Origin: Henckelia pumila
Taxonomy: Eukaryota > Streptophyta > Magnoliopsida > Lamiales > Gesneriaceae
Length of the DNA stretch: 64,000 nucleotides
Assembly (NCBI RefSeq): GCF_033568475.1
Contig: NC_133120.1
Span: 84,338,151-84,402,150, forward strand
Direction: 5' to 3'
Shown here piece after piece: positions 60,706-64,000 of this stretch (its first letter is position 1; every line of letters begins with the position of its first letter). The notes beneath the pieces are model-generated. The model was given only the letters and a program-made list of their open reading frames with translations, ran no database searches and had not been told where the DNA came from. The position numbers and the translations under genes are program-made.

Positions 60706-60986
60706 TGGTCCCTTGAGTCATATAATGAGCTGCAAGTGTGAACTGTGCCATAAAAATGAGTCGGGTGGCTAAGCTTACATTTAAGTTGGATTCAATGCCT
60801 GTTATAATAGTGGTACGGTGATGCATGATACATAATTACGCTGGACAAAATGTAACCACATCATGAAAGAAAAAAGTGACGAGGGTACATGTGGCTGTTT
60901 ACACCAATGTGGCAATGTCTGAGCCACTGTTTTCAGTGTTTGGCTAGTTCAAGTGTTTGGAGAAATAATTCACACTTGTTTTCTTA

Positions 60987-62048
60987 GGGCATCTCCAGTC
61001 ATGAACTCAAAAAATGGGTTCATTTTTGCCACCTGTACTGCCACATCAAAAGTTTAAAATTCATTACTTTTTAAATCTTTTATCACCAATCATAAACCCA
61101 AAAAACACAACGGGGGTTCCGCTATCAAATCAAACATTAATTCTTTCATTTAATTTACTATTTTTATTTATATATTGTGCAATTACATATTTAACTAAAT
61201 ATATATTTAGGTAATAATTTTTATTTACGTAATTAGTTAATTAATCATATATTTTTATAATAATTTATTAAAATTTTAAAAATTATAAAAACAATATTAA
61301 AACGAAGACATTATAGAATTTTTATTTATAGCTTTCAAAAAAAAAAGTAGACTTAAAAAAAATAATATTTAGTTTTGTTAATTAAAATATTTTATATTTG
61401 ATATAGAGTATTATGTTATATTTGTTAAAAAAATTACTTAAATGAAAAAGACATGCTACTAAGTGTAGCATACACATATAACAAAATACGCTACAAAATT
61501 TCAAATTACAAGTTTAATAAAATCATAATTTTTATAATAAAAATAATCTTTCAACTAAATATTAATTAAAATATTTTAAATTTGATATAGAATATTATGT
61601 TATATTTTAAAAATTAAAAAATTTTGTTAAAAACTACTTAAATGAAAAAGGCATGCTACTACCATTTAATAAAACATACTAAATTTCAACTTTAAAAAAT
61701 GTCATTGAATTGTTTATAATAATAATTTTAAATTATGTTAAAAGGCATGCTACTACCATTTAATAATATTGTTAAAAAATTTAAAACAATAAATATGAAG
61801 ATAACGTGATTGTGAACAAAATTTAAAGAAAGAAAATTTGTTTTAAAAAAACAAATTATTAAAAAAAAAAAAGGAAAGGATGCAAAATTACCCAAAATAT
61901 TTCAGAAAAAGTAAATTTGAACATGGTTCATACTTTTGAAACATGTTTAAATTTTAAACCATGAACTCACTACCCACAATGTAAATGGGTTCATTTTTTT
62001 TGGTTCAAAATTTGAACCTCAAATTTAAACCTCCCATTGGAGATGCTC
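60987..62048. mobile_element. PIF/Harbinger-like non-autonomous element
   Basis: The ends are GGGCATCTCCAGTCATGAAC on the left and GAGCATCTCCAATGGGAGGT read inward from the right, both bordered by TTA (60984-60986 and 62049-62051). TTA duplications with such ends fit PIF/Harbinger-type MITEs. Both subterminal regions contain TGGGTTCATTTTT-type motifs in opposite orientation. The 1.06-kb AT-rich interior has a duplicated CTACTACCATTTAATAA segment (about 61656 and 61749) and no coding sequence. It starts about 280 bp after the RRM gene stop. Confidence 0.75.
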
Positions 62049-62247
62049 TTATAATTATCAGTTTTTACATTATTTGCCAGTACACGTTAATAACAACACT
62101 TTTTTAGCGATATTTAATCATTATATATACACACATATGTATATATTGGTTCCATATAGCCCTTTAAAGACCATTAAGAATCATAGTCATAGAAGTATAA
62201 ATATCCAAAACATCTCAACTCATAGCAACCATTAAGGGATATGGTAG

Positions 62248-62510
62248 GGGTTCGTTCAACCCTACCCCATGAGTTTTACCCCATGGGGTAGGTGGCAGCA
62301 TGTGAGTGATCCATTTATGTGGGGCCCACATCAATAGGGGTTCGTTCAACCTTATCCCATGGGTTTTACCCCATGGGGTAGGTGGCAGCATGTGAGTGAT
62401 CCATTTATGTGGGGCCCACATCAATTGATGTGGGATTCACATGAATTGGCCAATCACATGCCTACACGTATCCATGAAGGTAAAACACATGGGGTAAGAC
62501 CAAACAATTC
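62248..62510. mobile_element. Mutator-like MITE with internal tandem duplication
   Basis: Identical 9-mers ATATGGTAG border it (62239-62247 and 62511-62519). The ends are imperfect inverted repeats, GGGTTCGTTCAACCCTACCC with CATG following, against GAATTGTTTGGTCTTACCCC with CATG following. Within it a 90-bp unit occurs twice in tandem (about 62245-62334 and 62335-62424), with only a few differences. The second copy ends in GGGGCCCACATCAATTGATG. No coding capacity. Confidence 0.75.
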
Positions 62511-62519
62511 ATATGGTAG

Positions 62520-62994
62520 AATACGTAGAGCAGCTCTAGCTATTATATGTCATCAGACACACACACATACATAGGATGAAATATTGTCTTATCAAAAGAT
62601 CTTGTGGTGTAATTTATTTTTGAAAAAAAAATTATTATCTGAAGAGTAATTAAAATCATACTCCACCCATTCCAATTAAAAGTTTCGTTTTCAAACGCGA
62701 TTGCCTGTTTGATCAAATCTTATAATATTTTAAAATATTCAAATCCGAGCACATGGTGTATTAATAGACGACACTAAAATAAATCAACAAAATTATTTAT
62801 TAAAATGTAAAAATCAAGTCTACTCGAAGCTAGATATATTTTAGTCACAATCTATTTTCCAGTGAACCAAATCAAAGTAATAAATCAATAAAAAATTGTG
62901 TTTTTTTATTTTAAAAAAATGAAATGATTTTGTACAATAATATTCTTTTCTTCGCTGTGTCTATATCTTAATATTATATAGTAAGATATCTACT
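62520..62994. other. Gene-free spacer
   Basis: A short (AC)n run near 62555, AT-rich sequence and the 3' UTR of the F-box gene. Nothing else seen. Confidence 0.6.
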
Positions 62995-63996
62995 CTATCT
63001 GCAGAAAAGGAACAAGAAGAAGGCAAGCACAATGGAGACCCCGAAACCCAAGCAGAACATATCCAAAGCTTCTTCAGTCTTCACCTTTCTCTCTTTTCTC
63101 TCCCTCCGCATCTCCAAATAATCCTCGTACCTCAATCTCCGGTCGCCGCCCTTCTTGCCGTCCAAAGCACGGTGGAGACTGGCCAGGCTGTCCTTCCCGT
63201 TCAAGTGGACCCCATCCATGTCCTCCATTTCCAAGCTTACTTCCGTCACCTGCATCTTCCCGCTGTCGGATCCGCCGCAAGTTACGGCGGCGCTGCACAT
63301 TACGTGGCCGTTTTCGGCGGCCAGGATTGAAGCGAACTTGATCTTCACTTCCCCGGTGAGCCAGTGGCGTTGGACTGTGACGGGTTTGTGGGATGAGAGG
63401 TTCACTACTCGCCGTTGAATCGGGTCGATCAGTATCCAGCTCAGACTCATGCCGTCGACGATATCCGTGCAAGTTTCGTCTCCTTCGGGGTGTTTGATCG
63501 GAGTGGGGACGAATTCTTTGGTCTCCAGGAGATCTATTCTGAACGGCGAGCAGCGGAACCAGTCGCTTACCGATTCCGTTTCCTGGTGTTTCGAGAGGAT
63601 CAATTTGTCCCTGTAGTGGATATCCACGGCTGAGATCAGTTCCGGAGGCGGATTCGCTGCGGAGGAGCTGATCGGATTCTGCTGAGCGTTTGTGAAAGCG
63701 TGCGAGAAAAAGGCGCGAGGGCCGCCGCCGGGGAAGGTGGAGATGATGTGGGTCGCGCGGGGAGAGGTGGTGGAAGGCCATGTGGAGTGGCATAACTCGG
63801 TCCAGAGGTGGTTCTGGGAGGAAAGGTAGCGGAGTGCGGCGGAGCAGCTGGCGGCGGAGGCCAGTGCTGGGCCGTCCAACCGTGTGAGGACGTGGGATTC
63901 TATGATGTGTGTAGGTAAGGTGGAAAAACCGGTGGTTCCTATCGTCTCCTCCGCGGCGTCAGCGGCGGTTGGCGGCGGCGAAGTCATCTTGCTCAT
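62995..63996 (-). CDS. F-box protein with C-terminal membrane anchor (At2g27310-like)
   Basis: Intronless, 333 residues as far as visible. An F-box lies at about residues 22-70 (LPTHIIESHVLTRLDGPALA, SAALRYLSSQNHLWTELC), the surface that binds SKP1/ASK in SCF ubiquitin ligases. The middle shows DGMSLSWILIDPIQRRVVNL and MCSAAVTCGGSDSGKMQVTE, as in the plant At2g27310-type group as recalled. The end has a basic stretch (RRERKERKVK) followed by a hydrophobic segment, CLGFGVSIVLAFFLFLFC, a likely tail anchor. Target proteins are unknown. The frame begins 5 bases from the window edge, so a longer N-terminus cannot be excluded, though MSKM or the next Met (63987) is close to the usual start. Antisense open frames over it are shadows. 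Confidence 0.9.
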   Translation of the reverse strand: MSKMTSPPPTAADAAEETIGTTGFSTLPTHIIESHVLTRLDGPALASAASCSAALRYLSSQNHLWTELCHSTWPSTTSPRATHIISTFPGGGPRAFFSHAFTNAQQNPISSSAANPPPELISAVDIHYRDKLILSKHQETESVSDWFRCSPFRIDLLETKEFVPTPIKHPEGDETCTDIVDGMSLSWILIDPIQRRVVNLSSHKPVTVQRHWLTGEVKIKFASILAAENGHVMCSAAVTCGGSDSGKMQVTEVSLEMEDMDGVHLNGKDSLASLHRALDGKKGGDRRLRYEDYLEMRRERKERKVKTEEALDMFCLGFGVSIVLAFFLFLFCR

Positions 63997-64000
63997 CTTC

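Noticed and set aside
62245-62424. Tandem repeat considered as a CRISPR-like array or satellite
   Set aside because: Only two units without spacers, lying inside a MITE in a plant genome.
63074-63793. 239-residue minus-strand frame overlapping the F-box gene
   Set aside because: Alternative frame of the same GC-rich coding sequence, with Arg/Pro-rich shadow composition.

Overview
The window is nuclear DNA of a flowering plant, almost certainly a eudicot. Host genes have short GT-AG introns, intergenic DNA is very AT-rich with long TA runs, the proteins are closest in recalled sequence to plant families (BIC1, MYB-CC, S40, ABCB29, RPA14), and the mobile elements are plant Tekay (Ty3/gypsy) and Ale-type (Ty1/copia) retrotransposons plus many MITEs. 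The species cannot be named from the sequence.

Layout. 1-6477 is the 3' part of a broken Tekay Ty3/gypsy element with a complete 3' LTR. 6.5-12 kb is AT-rich debris holding a decayed RPA70-like OB-fold gene and a possible Helitron end. BIC1 lies at 12.1 kb, with a small MITE carrying a G-box about 0.6 kb upstream. 12.6-17.4 kb is a MITE-rich desert. 17473-22062 is a complete-length but broken Ty1/copia element on the minus strand, with an ATTTA target duplication. From 22.8 kb the window becomes gene-bearing: GNA1 (+), a MYR1/MYR2-like MYB-CC factor (-), a 4 kb gap, a 12-exon plastid thioredoxin-fold gene (+), a disordered basic protein (-), RPA14 (-), ABCB29 (-), SmG (-), tRNA-Leu(UAG) (-), an S40 gene (+), VPS55 (-), a nested transposon pair, a PPIL1-type cyclophilin (-), an organellar RRM protein (+), two more MITEs and an F-box gene (-) at the right edge.

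Exon coordinates were derived by hand from splice sites, reading-frame continuity and recalled family sequences. The joined reading frames of seven multi-exon genes close exactly: MYB-CC 408 aa, thioredoxin-fold 332 aa, RPA14 107 aa, ABCB29 635 aa, SmG 80 aa, cyclophilin 163 aa and RRM protein 138 aa. VPS55 also closes, at 123 aa, but its first exon is less certain.

The genes are mostly unrelated housekeeping functions: RNA splicing (SmG, PPIL1), DNA replication (RPA14), membrane traffic (VPS55), sugar-nucleotide supply (GNA1), plastid functions (thioredoxin-fold protein, ABCB29) and light or senescence regulation (BIC1, S40). The thioredoxin-fold gene and ABCB29 are, from memory, also close neighbours in Arabidopsis (At5g03880 and At5g03910), which suggests a conserved block. 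I found no clear sign of a wholly new biological system. The most interesting items are the nested MITEs with both target duplications intact, the MITE-borne G-box near BIC1, the 19-nt microexon that encodes a CPFC active site, and the RPA-like relic with Helitron-like hairpins.
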